Notes under the pieces: model-generated
The model's input: only the letters and a program-made list of their open reading frames with translations
Told to the model about the DNA's origin: nothing
Databases searched by the model: none
Shown: positions 55,339 to 63,954 of the stretch, piece by piece
Layout of the letters: every line of letters begins with the position of its first letter
How positions within the stretch are numbered: the first letter of the stretch is position 1
Made by a program: the position numbers and the translations under genes
Source of the DNA: Hyphomonas sp. L-53-1-40
Lineage (GTDB): Bacteria; Pseudomonadota; Alphaproteobacteria; Caulobacterales; Hyphomonadaceae
Assembly (NCBI RefSeq): GCF_000682775.1
Contig: NZ_AWFI01000017.1
Location: 62,001-126,000 of the forward strand
DNA length: 64,000 nucleotides
Reading direction: 5' to 3'

Positions 55339-56415
55339 CTACACGACCGTCGGCCGCATATTCGCCGCCTCGCCCCGCGCTGATTTTGGCGGAAGCTTTG
55401 ACAGGTGGAACGCTTTGCGCAGCCATGTATTTGTCGGCGTCTCGAAATAGCGGAAGCTGAGATAGGCCAGAACGGAAGTAAGCGGCAACACGGTTGCAAA
55501 CAGGAGAATGGTCGCGACCCAGTCATTGCTGGTTATGCGGAACAGTGTGACGCCGAACGCTGTCATCAGCAGGGGGTGGATCAGGAAGATCCCATAGCTG
55601 ATCTTACCGCCCATCGACAGGAAGTCATTATTCAGCGGCTTGCGGAAGAGATCTTGTCCGGCGCAGGCAAACACGACGAGCGCACTGGAAACAGCATAGA
55701 CACCCATCCGCCCCCAAGACGGCAAGGTGGTGTTCATGGCGATGGCAAAGCCGACGATTCCGATCAGGCCAATGGGCCACATGGGCGTTCGCTTCACAAA
55801 TTCCTGGACGGCCTTCTGGCGCAAAGCGAGCCCCATGATGCAGCCCATGGCGAATTCCAGAAGGATCGGGTTTCCGTAGAACTCGCGATAGGGACCTGCG
55901 GGCAATAGTTGTGCGCCAGCGATCACGCCAATGGTCATGAGGATGGCGGCGGGTACTTGCACGCGTTCCGGTACGAGCAGTGACAGTGAGAAAAGCAAGT
56001 AGAACAGCATGATATAGCCAAGCGTCCACCCTACAAACAGGATTGGCTGAATATCACCGCCAAGATCATAGTGTGGCAGGAACAGATAGCTGCTCACGAT
56101 AGAAGATAGGGAAGTGTCAGCCTCGTGGAAAAGCCACGGGCGCGCCAAGGCGAGGAGCAGGGTCAGTGTTGTCGCGGCCCAGTAGAGGGGCACAATTCGC
56201 ACGGTGCGCTTCATCATGAAGTTCAGGGGCGTGTCATCCGGGCGCGTTATGTAGACAAGGATGAAGCCACTGATCGCAAGGAACAGGTGAAATCCAGGCG
56301 CAGCAGAAAAGGTCAGGTGCACAGTGTCCGAATGAGAATGCACGAACGCCCGTATATGGAAGATCGCAATAGCGTAGCAGGACAATGTCCTGAGCAAATT
56401 GATACTGTGCAGCAT
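55339..56415 (-). CDS. Acyltransferase family 3 membrane protein
   Basis: 358 residues with about ten membrane segments. The N-terminal LLRTLSCYAIAIFHIRAFVHSHSD has the conserved His of the acyltransferase 3 family, and FHLFLAISGFILVYITRPD and MKRTVRIVPLYWAAT also match. Such proteins add acetyl or other acyl groups to sugars of surface polysaccharides. It ends 10 nt from the typA-linked small gene, on the opposite strand. Substrate unknown. Confidence 0.9.
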   Translation of the reverse strand: MLHSINLLRTLSCYAIAIFHIRAFVHSHSDTVHLTFSAAPGFHLFLAISGFILVYITRPDDTPLNFMMKRTVRIVPLYWAATTLTLLLALARPWLFHEADTSLSSIVSSYLFLPHYDLGGDIQPILFVGWTLGYIMLFYLLFSLSLLVPERVQVPAAILMTIGVIAGAQLLPAGPYREFYGNPILLEFAMGCIMGLALRQKAVQEFVKRTPMWPIGLIGIVGFAIAMNTTLPSWGRMGVYAVSSALVVFACAGQDLFRKPLNNDFLSMGGKISYGIFLIHPLLMTAFGVTLFRITSNDWVATILLFATVLPLTSVLAYLSFRYFETPTNTWLRKAFHLSKLPPKSARGEAANMRPTVV

Positions 56416-56546
56416 GTCCAGGCCCCCTGACCGGCTTTCGTCCCGTTAGACACGCGAGGCAATGCAAAAGGGGTGCCATCGGACTTCCCGCACGGTCGGT
56501 CGGGGCGGGAAGTCGCAAATTTCTCTCAATTTGAAGGGGTTATAGC

Positions 56547-56588
56547 ACCAGAATACCGTTCACGATTTAACGTGAACGGTATTCTGGT
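56547..56588. repeat. 18-bp perfect inverted repeat after the S9 peptidase gene
   Basis: Two arms of 18 bp (56547-56564 and 56571-56588) pair perfectly around an ATTTAA loop, just 6 nt beyond the peptidase stop on the minus strand. No T-run follows, so it is not a classical terminator. It may protect the 3' end or act with a factor. Confidence 0.85.
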
Positions 56589-56594
56589 TCGGGA

Positions 56595-58682
56595 CTATTC
56601 TCCCTCCGATTCCGCATCGATTTTGGCCGGATCATATTTGGCGAACCACCCCATGATATTGTCGGTTTTTGCAATCAGGCGGCTCGGTCGACCTGCAATA
56701 TAGTGCGAGGACCCGGGCACGCGGATGAGCGCGGTGTCTACGTCATTCATCTTGAGGGCTGTGTAGAACTGCTCTGCTTCCCAGGTCGGGGTTCGCCAGT
56801 CTTCTTCGCCAACCATGACCAGAGTCGGCGTGACGACTTGATCGACATACGAGATTGGAGAAAGCTTCAGGAAGGCGTCCGGATTGGACCACGGATCTTC
56901 ACGTATCCAGTGACGCCGGACAAATTGCGCAATGTCACCGGCAAGCGCCATCGTCATCCAGTTGATCACCGGTTTGATGGAGGCAGCCGCAGCAAACCGG
57001 TCCGTCTTGGTGACGATCCATGCCGTCAGGATGCCGCCTCCAGAACCACCGGTGACAAACAGACGATCAGGATCCGCATATTTACGTGCGACGAGTTCGT
57101 CGACCACGCTCATGAGGTCATCATAGTCATAACCCGGATAGGCCTGATCGATGGCTTGGGCGAATTCTTCTCCGTATCCGGTCGACCCTCGTGGGTTCAC
57201 ATAGACGGTGACGTATCCCTCCGCAGCATAGCGCTGAATCTCGCTGGAGAAGAAAGGGCCGTACATGGAGAACGGTCCGCCATGGATTTCGAGGATGAGC
57301 GGGAAGCTGCCATCCGCCGTGAAATTCGGGGGCAGGGCAACCCAGGCTTCGATTTCGAGGCTGTCATGGCTGGACGCAACTTTCAGTTCTTCAATAGGTG
57401 CCATGTCGAGATAAGGCAGCACATCGGAGTTCAATTCCGTCAGGATGCGGCCATTCTTTCCATCTGACCGGATCGTGGCGACTTCAGCGGGCCGATCTGT
57501 AAATCCTGCTGTATAGGCAATTTGCTCGCGCCGACCTGATTTTGCCACCGAAAAACTGCCACCTGCATAGGGGCGGCCGATGGATGTGCCGCCGACCCCC
57601 GTGACCACCTGAGTCAGGCGACCCTGAAGATCCAGCTCGTTCAGCGTCAGGACGCCATGGTCCTCAAACAGCATGAAAAGACTATTGCCATCCGGTGCCC
57701 ATTCGATCTGGGCAGGCGATCCGGGAAAGCCTGACAAGAGCTCACGAACGCCCGAGCCATCCGGGCCCATCACATAGAGGTGGTTCTGTTGGTAGGATTT
57801 CAATTCGTCATCATAGCCGAGAAAGGCAATGGAGCTTCCGTCCGGTGCGGGCGTGGCGGCGAAGTCCGGCCCGTCGCGTGAGGTGAGGGGGGTGATCCGG
57901 AGGTTGGACAGTTCGACCGAATATATCTCGCTCTCAATAGGGTCCATGTCGCGGTCGTCGGCCAGATTGCCCGTGACGAGCAGCGTATCATTGTCGAGCC
58001 AGGCTTGCCCGCCCATGTCGGTTTCGCCTGTCGTGACTTGTCGTGGTGTTCCGCCCTCTGCAGGCAGTACGAAGACCTGATCCGCGCCATCTTCAAGATA
58101 GCCGGCGCCATCAAACCGGAAGGTCAGATCGTCAATTACCTTTACCGGATCAGCCCATTTCGCGCCTTCGGGCTGTTTCGGTGGCGTCGCGAAGCCCGGC
58201 TTGTCGCCTGGTACGAACATGGAGAAGGTGATGTTGCGGCCATCGGGAGACCAAGTGGCGCCTGATGGGCTCTCCGTGAACTGTGCAAGCGAATAGGACA
58301 AGCCGGTGTCCATATAGACGAGTTTCAACTCGGGCTTTCCGTTCGCTGTGCTCGTGTAGAGGACGCGGGAGCCATCCGGTGACCAGCTCGGCGCGCCTGC
58401 GCTGCCGCCTGCACCGAGCAGGGGGCGCTGGGCACCACTCTCAATATCGATAATCCAGAGATGGCCCGTGTCGCGGTCTGTCATCCGGTCCATGCTGTGG
58501 CGGACATAGATGATGGTCTTGCCGTCCGGCGAGATCTGCGGGTTGGTCGCATATTCGATATCGAAGACACGCTCTGCGGTGAAGCGCTTGCTGTCATCAG
58601 CCGTTTCTTCCTGAGCAATTGCCGAGGTGACGGCCAAAGCCGCCGTCAGGCCTGCGGTGGCGCAAAACTGGTGAAATTTCAT
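56595..58682 (-). CDS. S9 family peptidase (acylaminoacyl/dipeptidyl-peptidase type), exported
   Basis: 695 residues from the ATG at 58682, with GGAGGG 7 nt upstream; a start five codons earlier lacks this. A signal peptide of about 23 residues ends in AIA. A beta-propeller (about 35-420) with WSPDGSRVLYTS-type repeats precedes the hydrolase domain. Ser547 is in GGSGGG, the acid in MVGEEDWRTP and the His in GSSHYI. The enzymes clip peptides at the N-terminus; here probably in the periplasm. Its gene is preceded by an upstream region with a 16-bp palindrome at 58772. Confidence 0.93.
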   Translation of the reverse strand: MKFHQFCATAGLTAALAVTSAIAQEETADDSKRFTAERVFDIEYATNPQISPDGKTIIYVRHSMDRMTDRDTGHLWIIDIESGAQRPLLGAGGSAGAPSWSPDGSRVLYTSTANGKPELKLVYMDTGLSYSLAQFTESPSGATWSPDGRNITFSMFVPGDKPGFATPPKQPEGAKWADPVKVIDDLTFRFDGAGYLEDGADQVFVLPAEGGTPRQVTTGETDMGGQAWLDNDTLLVTGNLADDRDMDPIESEIYSVELSNLRITPLTSRDGPDFAATPAPDGSSIAFLGYDDELKSYQQNHLYVMGPDGSGVRELLSGFPGSPAQIEWAPDGNSLFMLFEDHGVLTLNELDLQGRLTQVVTGVGGTSIGRPYAGGSFSVAKSGRREQIAYTAGFTDRPAEVATIRSDGKNGRILTELNSDVLPYLDMAPIEELKVASSHDSLEIEAWVALPPNFTADGSFPLILEIHGGPFSMYGPFFSSEIQRYAAEGYVTVYVNPRGSTGYGEEFAQAIDQAYPGYDYDDLMSVVDELVARKYADPDRLFVTGGSGGGILTAWIVTKTDRFAAAASIKPVINWMTMALAGDIAQFVRRHWIREDPWSNPDAFLKLSPISYVDQVVTPTLVMVGEEDWRTPTWEAEQFYTALKMNDVDTALIRVPGSSHYIAGRPSRLIAKTDNIMGWFAKYDPAKIDAESEGE

Positions 58683-58771
58683 TGAGTATCCCTCCAAGAA
58701 CCCTGTGCCGAAAGGCTAACACGGTATCGGGGGGAGGGGTAAGTGTTTCGGGGTGGATGCTGGCCCTTGCA

Positions 58772-58787
58772 CCGAGCGGCCGCTCGG
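58772..58787. repeat. 16-bp perfect palindrome upstream of the S9 peptidase gene
   Basis: CCGAGCGGCCGCTCGG is a perfect palindrome about 90 bp before the peptidase start. In the same region GGGTCGCTCG occurs twice, at 58820 and 58880, 60 bp apart. These may be regulator sites, without support beyond symmetry. Confidence 0.4.
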
Positions 58788-58918
58788 CGCATATAACCGG
58801 CAGGAGGCAGGCGGCGGACGGGTCGCTCGCCAATCGGGTCAGGTCGGGAACGAAGCAGCCCCAACGAGTTTTTTCGCCCGGGTCGCTCGTCTGTCTCCGC
58901 CTTATCTTTGAAATTCGA

Positions 58919-59434
58919 TTAATTGAGGTTGCGCAGGTCTGTGCCCAGTTCGAGGTGCAGCCTCAGGCGCGCCAATGTCCGGAACACAGAGAAGTTCAGC
59001 TTCGCGCGCTCCAGAATGTATTGATTGCGGTCGAGCCCCGGGGCCAGTGTGCTGGTCTCCTGAAGGTGCAGCAGGTGCCGACCATCCTTTTGCGGGACGA
59101 TTGTGAACTCGCAAGATGATTCAAGCACCGCACAGTGCTCGTCCGACGACCGCGCGGTCGTGCGATAGCAATAGCGTTTGCGCGGGCGGGATTCGGTAAC
59201 TTCGAAGACGAGCGTGACATCGGGCTGGTCTGGGTCGCTGGCCTCGAAAATGTCGTAGGCAGGGTTGCCGGCACCGAAGACAAAGCCGCGCTGGCGCAGG
59301 GCATTGCTTGGTGAGGCGAGGTCCAGTCGCTCAAAGATCTCTGCGGCGGGGGCGTCGATTACCGTTTCCCCGTCATTCACGATGGGCGCGTTGGCCCAGT
59401 TCTCCAGGGTCTGATTCTTTAGCCAGTTCAGCAT
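58919..59434 (-). CDS. SRPBCC-like (START/polyketide cyclase) protein
   Basis: 171 residues from the ATG at 59434, preceded by GAGAGGA. It has no signal or membrane segment. The pattern of an early ETVIDAPAAEIFERLDLASPSNALRQRGF and later strands with CEFTIVP and HLLHLQETS, ending in a long amphipathic helix, fits the SRPBCC fold, which binds lipids or ligands. The match is by general look only. It is divergent from nrdA across about 410 bp. Confidence 0.6.
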   Translation of the reverse strand: MLNWLKNQTLENWANAPIVNDGETVIDAPAAEIFERLDLASPSNALRQRGFVFGAGNPAYDIFEASDPDQPDVTLVFEVTESRPRKRYCYRTTARSSDEHCAVLESSCEFTIVPQKDGRHLLHLQETSTLAPGLDRNQYILERAKLNFSVFRTLARLRLHLELGTDLRNLN

Positions 59435-59666
59435 GGTATCCTCTCGCAGGTCAGAATTGGACCAATGAGACCATAATGCACGGTGGTAGTTAGTGATTGT
59501 CTCAACAGGTCGAACCAATCAGTTGAGGAATCGTCACTCCGCGTTAACTGAATCTCTGTCGATTGATCTTCCAAGAGGTAAAGTTGGACCAATCTGAAAA
59601 GAGGTTTGTGGTGCAGATTTGTGCAGTCCCTGAAAGGCCAATACTGGCGGGCCATCGGTGGGTGTG

Positions 59667-59682
59667 TTAATCATTGATTAAC
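59667..59682 (+). promoter_or_regulatory. Full CtrA-type site upstream of nrdA
   Basis: TTAA at 59667-59670, seven bases and TTAAC at 59678-59682, an exact CtrA full-site match. It lies about 45 bp before the likely -35 box of nrdA. Confidence 0.6.
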
Positions 59683-59746
59683 CAGAATTCCACGGCAAAT
59701 TTGACGTTTTAGAGACAAGGCCCGTTGACCCGATATTAACCTTCAG

Positions 59747-59793
59747 ACACTATATCTTGTGTCAGGAACGGGGTTGAGAGCAATATCTGGCTT
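59747..59793 (+). promoter_or_regulatory. Tandem NrdR boxes at the nrdA promoter
   Basis: ACACTATATCTTGTGT (59747-59762) matches the NrdR box closely. A weaker box, GAGCAATATCTGGCTT (59778-59793), has the conserved C, ATAT and G and lies 31 bp on, three helical turns. The first box overlaps the likely -10 region. NrdR is the known repressor of ribonucleotide reductase genes. Confidence 0.8.
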
Positions 59794-59844
59794 TCAGGGG
59801 CTTCCGGACCTATATGTATCTATCGATTCTGAAGGGCTGCTCTT

Positions 59845-61713
59845 ATGTCTGCAACCGAGGCAAAAACTGTGTCTAAATCTGCGCTCCGCAAGGGTAAGCC
59901 CAAGGCTGGAGTGGAAGGCCTGCTTCGCGTTGTTGAAGGCAGCCCCATCGTGATGGACCCGTCGCGTGATTCCCTTCTGACCGAATTCGGCAAGAAGACG
60001 CTTCAGGATCGCTATTTGCTGCCTGGTGAATCCTATCAGGACATGTTTGCCCGCGTCTCGTTGGCCTTCGCTGACGACACCGAGCACGCTCAGCGCCTGT
60101 ACGACTATATGTCCAAGCTCTGGTTCATGCCTGCGACGCCTGTTCTTTCGAACGGTGGCGCGGCACGCGGCCTCCCCATTTCCTGTTTCCTGAATCAGGT
60201 TGGCGACTCGCTGGATGATATCGTTGAGACGTGGACCGAGAATGTCTGGCTCGCATCAAATGGCGGTGGCATCGGAACCTATTGGGGCAATGTCCGCTCG
60301 ATTGGCGAGAAGGTTGGTCAGAACGGTCAGACCTCCGGAATCATCCCATTCATTCGTGTCATGGATTCCTTGACGCTGGCGATCAGCCAAGGCTCGCTGC
60401 GCCGTGGCTCGGCCGCTTGTTACATTGATGTCCACCACCCGGAAATCGAAGAGTTTCTCGAAATCCGCAAGGCGTCCGGTGACTTCAACCGGAAGTCCCT
60501 GAATCTGCATCATGGTATCAACATCACCGACGACTTCATGGAAGCGGTGAAAAATGACGAGGACTACGGCCTGATCAGCCCGAAGTCGAAGGAAGTTATT
60601 CGCACGATCAATGCTCGCAAATTATGGCAGAAAATTCTTGAGCTGCGCATGCAGACTGGTGAGCCATACCTGTTGTTCACCGACACCGTGAACAACGCCA
60701 TGCCTGCCCACCAGCGCAAGCTTGGCCTGAAGGTCACGCAGTCCAATCTCTGCTCCGAGATTACCTTGCCAACCGGTGTCGACCATGCAGGCCAGGACCG
60801 CACCGCTGTGTGCTGCCTGTCTTCGGTCAATGCCGAGAAGTATCTCGAATGGTCCAAGGACGAGACCTTCATCGAAGACATCTTCCGCTTCCTCGACAAT
60901 GTGCTTGAAGACTTCATCGAGCGCGCGCCGCCGGAAATGGCCCGCGCTGTCTACTCCGCGAAGCGTGAGCGTTCGGTCGGTCTCGGCCTGATGGGGTTCC
61001 ACTCCTTCCTGCAGACAATGAATGTGCCGCTGGAAAGCGCCATGTCGAAAGTCTGGAACGAGAAGATGTTCAAGCACATCCGGCAGGGTGCCGATGCGGC
61101 TTCTGTCAAGCTCGCCAAAGAACGGGGGCCCTGTGAGGATGCCCGTGACGTCGGCATGATGGCCCGTTTCAGCCACAAGATGGCCGTGGCCCCAACAGCA
61201 TCGATCTCGATCATCTGTGGTGGAACGTCGGCTGGCATTGAGCCAATCCCGGCAAACGTCTACACCCACAAGACGCTGTCAGGTTCCTTCACCGTGAAGA
61301 ACCAACAGCTCCAGCGTCTTCTGGCCAGCAAGGATATGGACACGGACGAAGTCTGGACCTCAATTCTCGAGCATGAAGGCTCCATCCAGCATCTCGAATG
61401 CCTGGACGAGCACGAGAAGTCTGTGTTCAAGACGGCGTTCGAAATCGACCAGCGCTGGATCATCGAACTGGCGGCCGACCGCACGCCTTATATCTGCCAG
61501 TCGCAGTCCCTGAACCTGTTCCTTCCGGGCGACATCGCCAAATGGGACCTTCACATGCTGCACTGGACAGCGTGGGAGCGCGGGCTCAAATCGCTTTATT
61601 ATTGCCGCTCCAAATCGGTACAGCGCGCGGCATTTGCCGGGTCTGAGAAGTCTGAAGTCCAGAAAATGGACACCCCCAATACCGATTATGACGAGTGTCT
61701 TGCCTGCCAATAA
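59845..61713 (+). CDS. nrdA: Ribonucleoside-diphosphate reductase, class I large subunit
   Basis: 622 residues. Catalytic cysteines are Cys114 (GLPISCFLNQ) and the radical Cys303 (SNLCSEITLP), with TAVCCLSSVN next and the C-terminal relay CLACQ. No N-terminal ATP-cone is present; the protein begins with a short basic lead and enters the catalytic fold. This short type is common in alphaproteobacteria. The enzyme reduces ribonucleotides to deoxyribonucleotides for DNA synthesis, with NrdB as partner. No nrdB gene is found next to it; a terminator follows directly. Confidence 0.94.
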   Translation: MSATEAKTVSKSALRKGKPKAGVEGLLRVVEGSPIVMDPSRDSLLTEFGKKTLQDRYLLPGESYQDMFARVSLAFADDTEHAQRLYDYMSKLWFMPATPVLSNGGAARGLPISCFLNQVGDSLDDIVETWTENVWLASNGGGIGTYWGNVRSIGEKVGQNGQTSGIIPFIRVMDSLTLAISQGSLRRGSAACYIDVHHPEIEEFLEIRKASGDFNRKSLNLHHGINITDDFMEAVKNDEDYGLISPKSKEVIRTINARKLWQKILELRMQTGEPYLLFTDTVNNAMPAHQRKLGLKVTQSNLCSEITLPTGVDHAGQDRTAVCCLSSVNAEKYLEWSKDETFIEDIFRFLDNVLEDFIERAPPEMARAVYSAKRERSVGLGLMGFHSFLQTMNVPLESAMSKVWNEKMFKHIRQGADAASVKLAKERGPCEDARDVGMMARFSHKMAVAPTASISIICGGTSAGIEPIPANVYTHKTLSGSFTVKNQQLQRLLASKDMDTDEVWTSILEHEGSIQHLECLDEHEKSVFKTAFEIDQRWIIELAADRTPYICQSQSLNLFLPGDIAKWDLHMLHWTAWERGLKSLYYCRSKSVQRAAFAGSEKSEVQKMDTPNTDYDECLACQ

Positions 61714-62065
61714 GGCTGCGACTCGAAATAGGCATACAACAAAATGCCGGTGCCTCGTGGGGCCCCGGCATTTTTTGCATGGAACTGGCTGAAGGCAGAG
61801 ATTAAGGCATTTGTGATCGAATAAGCCGAACAATTTCATGAAATTTTACAGCTGGTTAACGGCGCCGATGACCCGGAAATCAGTCAAATGACACCGAAAA
61901 AGCACAATTTTACCGGGTTCTGGAACAAACACTACACAGGCGAGTTATGACGAGAAGAATTAATGGAATTCGGCCCATTGGCGTTTGAGACGGACGAGTT
62001 CTTTATGCTAAGTTAATCGTCAAACGGTCTAATCCTTGAATAGACGAGTTCTCAGGGATGAAGGC
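61714..62065. other. Intergenic region with terminator and palindrome
   Basis: The 352-nt region has the nrdA terminator and a perfect 14-bp palindrome AATTTCATGAAATT at 61832-61845. GACGAGTTCT occurs twice, at about 61993 and 62043. No gene is supported. Confidence 0.6.
61741..61776 (+). terminator. Rho-independent terminator after nrdA
   Basis: AAATGCCGG (61742-61750) pairs with CCGGCATTT (61765-61773) and is followed by T's. It ends the nrdA transcript about 30 nt after its stop, so nrdA is not cotranscribed with a downstream gene. Confidence 0.9.
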
Positions 62066-62906
62066 ATGAGAGGTATAAGGCAGATGGCATTTGCAATTTC
62101 TTCCGCAGTCATCACGATGGCGTGCCAGGGATGCGTATCGACGTCTCCACATGAGCAAGTACGCTCCGAACCTGTTGCGCCTCCAACACTCGGCATGCAG
62201 ATGGCCGCGCCAGCCAATTATGCGCCCAACTCCGTCCCCAATGCAGCTTCCGTCCACGTATTTAGCGCACCCTCGGCCCGGTTTAGTGGCGTACCGCTTG
62301 AAGCGACGAATACAGTCGCGGCGCAGATGATTGCCGACCAGCCCATTGACTACCGCTCTCACCCCAATGCCGAGTTTGGAGTGCCAAACAATACGCGCGT
62401 CGACTGGGGGACCAGTGAGACGCTCGTCGCTGTGGCCGCTCTCGCGTCCGGGCCAGCTGGAAAAGAATATCGCCGCCGAGATAGCTATTTCCGCGCCGAA
62501 GGAGGTGACTGGCCTCAGTTTTGATGTCGGCCTTGCGCCACGTATTGCGGTCCGGGAAGAGGGCGAAGTCCTTACGCGCCGGGTTGGCGGTGAAGTTCGA
62601 ATTGGTCAGGATTTTGACTTGCTTGACCGCAATGGACAGCCTCAGGGCTGGTACGTCTTCGCGGGTGCGGACGGTGAGGCGCTCGTATGGGATGCCGATG
62701 CCAGCGGGTTCCGCCCGAGCCTCGGTGACATGTCGCTGACAGACCAGGTCACTGTCGGTGATCTTCAAGCAGGCGTGTCCGTGCAGCGCGGCGGAGGCGA
62801 ACTATCGCTCAGCTATATCCGTCGCGAAGTGAAGTATTCAGACCGGAATGTCAGCATCAGCGAGACTGAAGATTTCGCAGGTGTTAGTTTCACGATGCGT
62901 CGTTAG
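62066..62906 (+). pseudogene. Frameshifted envelope protein with LpxR-like C-terminal domain
   Basis: The first part (62066-62524) has an exported N-terminus (MAFAISSAVITMAC) and a Pro/Ala/Ser-rich stretch, and reads until DWGTSETLVAVAALASGPA, then goes to a nonsense tail. The second part is open in the next frame (shift of one base near 62450-62465) and continues QLEKNIAAEIAISAPKEV and GLSFDVGLAPRIAV to the stop at 62904-62906. Joined, a ~279-residue protein results. Its last ~85 residues (WYVFAGADGEALV, VGDLQAGVSVQ, LSYIRREV) match the end of the LpxR-family protein encoded next (GYLFVGVDGRAVA, VGDIQAGVAVH, FTFVNRTEEF). One extra base, real or from sequencing, explains the break. Confidence 0.75.
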
Positions 62907-62922
62907 CTGCTAATCGACGCCC

Positions 62923-63954
62923 ATGCAGGCTCGATTCCCTCTCATCCAAGCTGCGGCCCTTGTCGCAGCTTTTCTGTATGCTCCGTCGGTGCAAGCGCAG
63001 GAGGGTGAACCGACTATGCCGCGCAAACCTGCGGTTGTGTCTTTCTCGACGGAAAACGACTTCTTCGGCGGTGGCACGGATCGCAATTATTCCAACGGAC
63101 TGCGCATAGAGCGCGTGTCCGGCGCAGACAATGTTCATCCTGGTCTCGAATGGGTCGCCAATCGCCTGCCGTGGATTGATCTGGATCGTACCGAACTCCG
63201 GCAAGGCTTTGCCATTTCACATGCCATATTCACTCCAGAAGACATTCAGTCGTTTACGCCCGATCCGACCGACAGACCGTATGCGGCGTGGCTTGCCCTG
63301 TCATCGACCGTGGCTGCCAGCAGTGAGAACACCCAGGACACCCTGCAGGTCAATCTCGGTGTCGTCGGACCATCGGCGGCTGGCGAATTCGTGCAAAACA
63401 CGTGGCACGAGATCATTGGAGTTGCGACTGCGAAAGGGTGGGATCACCAGCTGAAGGATGAGCCGGGAATCGAAATCATTGCCCAGCGGATGCAGATGTT
63501 CGACGGACCGGGCCTGCCACTTGGGCTGGAGACTGATTTTGGAGCGCACGTCGGAGTCGCGCTCGGCAATGTACGCACATATGGATCTACCGGCCTGACG
63601 GCGCGAATCGGGTGGGATCTAAATTCGAGCTTCGGCCCCCCACGCATCCGTCCGGCCCTTTCTGGGGCAGGGGAGTTCGTGCCGGGAACGCCGGAAGACC
63701 CGTTCGGTGGCTATTTGTTCGTGGGCGTGGACGGGCGCGCCGTGGCCCGTGATATGTTTCTGGATGGAAATCTGTGGCGGGATGGGCCGAGCGTTGAAGA
63801 TCGTCGCACGGTAGTGGGGGATATTCAGGCGGGTGTTGCTGTCCATTATCGCAGCGTGCAAGTCGCCTTCACTTTCGTGAATCGAACTGAAGAGTTTGTC
63901 CGCCAAGACGGTCCGCAACGGTTTGGTGCCTTGTCGATCAGTATCTCCCGCTAA
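62923..63954 (+). CDS. LpxR family lipid A deacylase
   Basis: 343 residues with a signal peptide ending QAQ. The mature part begins with the family motif FSTENDFFGGGTDRNYSNGLRIE, where the Asn-Asp pair and Thr are in the LpxR active site, and has TWHEIIGVATAKGWDHQLKDEP with the catalytic His region. The rest is an outer-membrane beta-barrel ending SISISR. LpxR removes the 3'-acyloxyacyl group from lipid A. The gene is 16 nt after the broken gene, which has a related C-terminal domain. Enzyme activity is by family only. Confidence 0.92.
   Translation: MQARFPLIQAAALVAAFLYAPSVQAQEGEPTMPRKPAVVSFSTENDFFGGGTDRNYSNGLRIERVSGADNVHPGLEWVANRLPWIDLDRTELRQGFAISHAIFTPEDIQSFTPDPTDRPYAAWLALSSTVAASSENTQDTLQVNLGVVGPSAAGEFVQNTWHEIIGVATAKGWDHQLKDEPGIEIIAQRMQMFDGPGLPLGLETDFGAHVGVALGNVRTYGSTGLTARIGWDLNSSFGPPRIRPALSGAGEFVPGTPEDPFGGYLFVGVDGRAVARDMFLDGNLWRDGPSVEDRRTVVGDIQAGVAVHYRSVQVAFTFVNRTEEFVRQDGPQRFGALSISISR

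Larger units (their letters stand above)
59435..59844. other. Intergenic regulatory region before nrdA
   Basis: The 410-nt region has no supported gene. It holds a full CtrA-type site at 59667, tandem NrdR-type boxes at 59747 and 59778 and a likely TTGACC -35 box at 59725. The first half, 59435-59650, would serve the divergent SRPBCC-like gene and shows nothing else recognisable. Confidence 0.7.
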
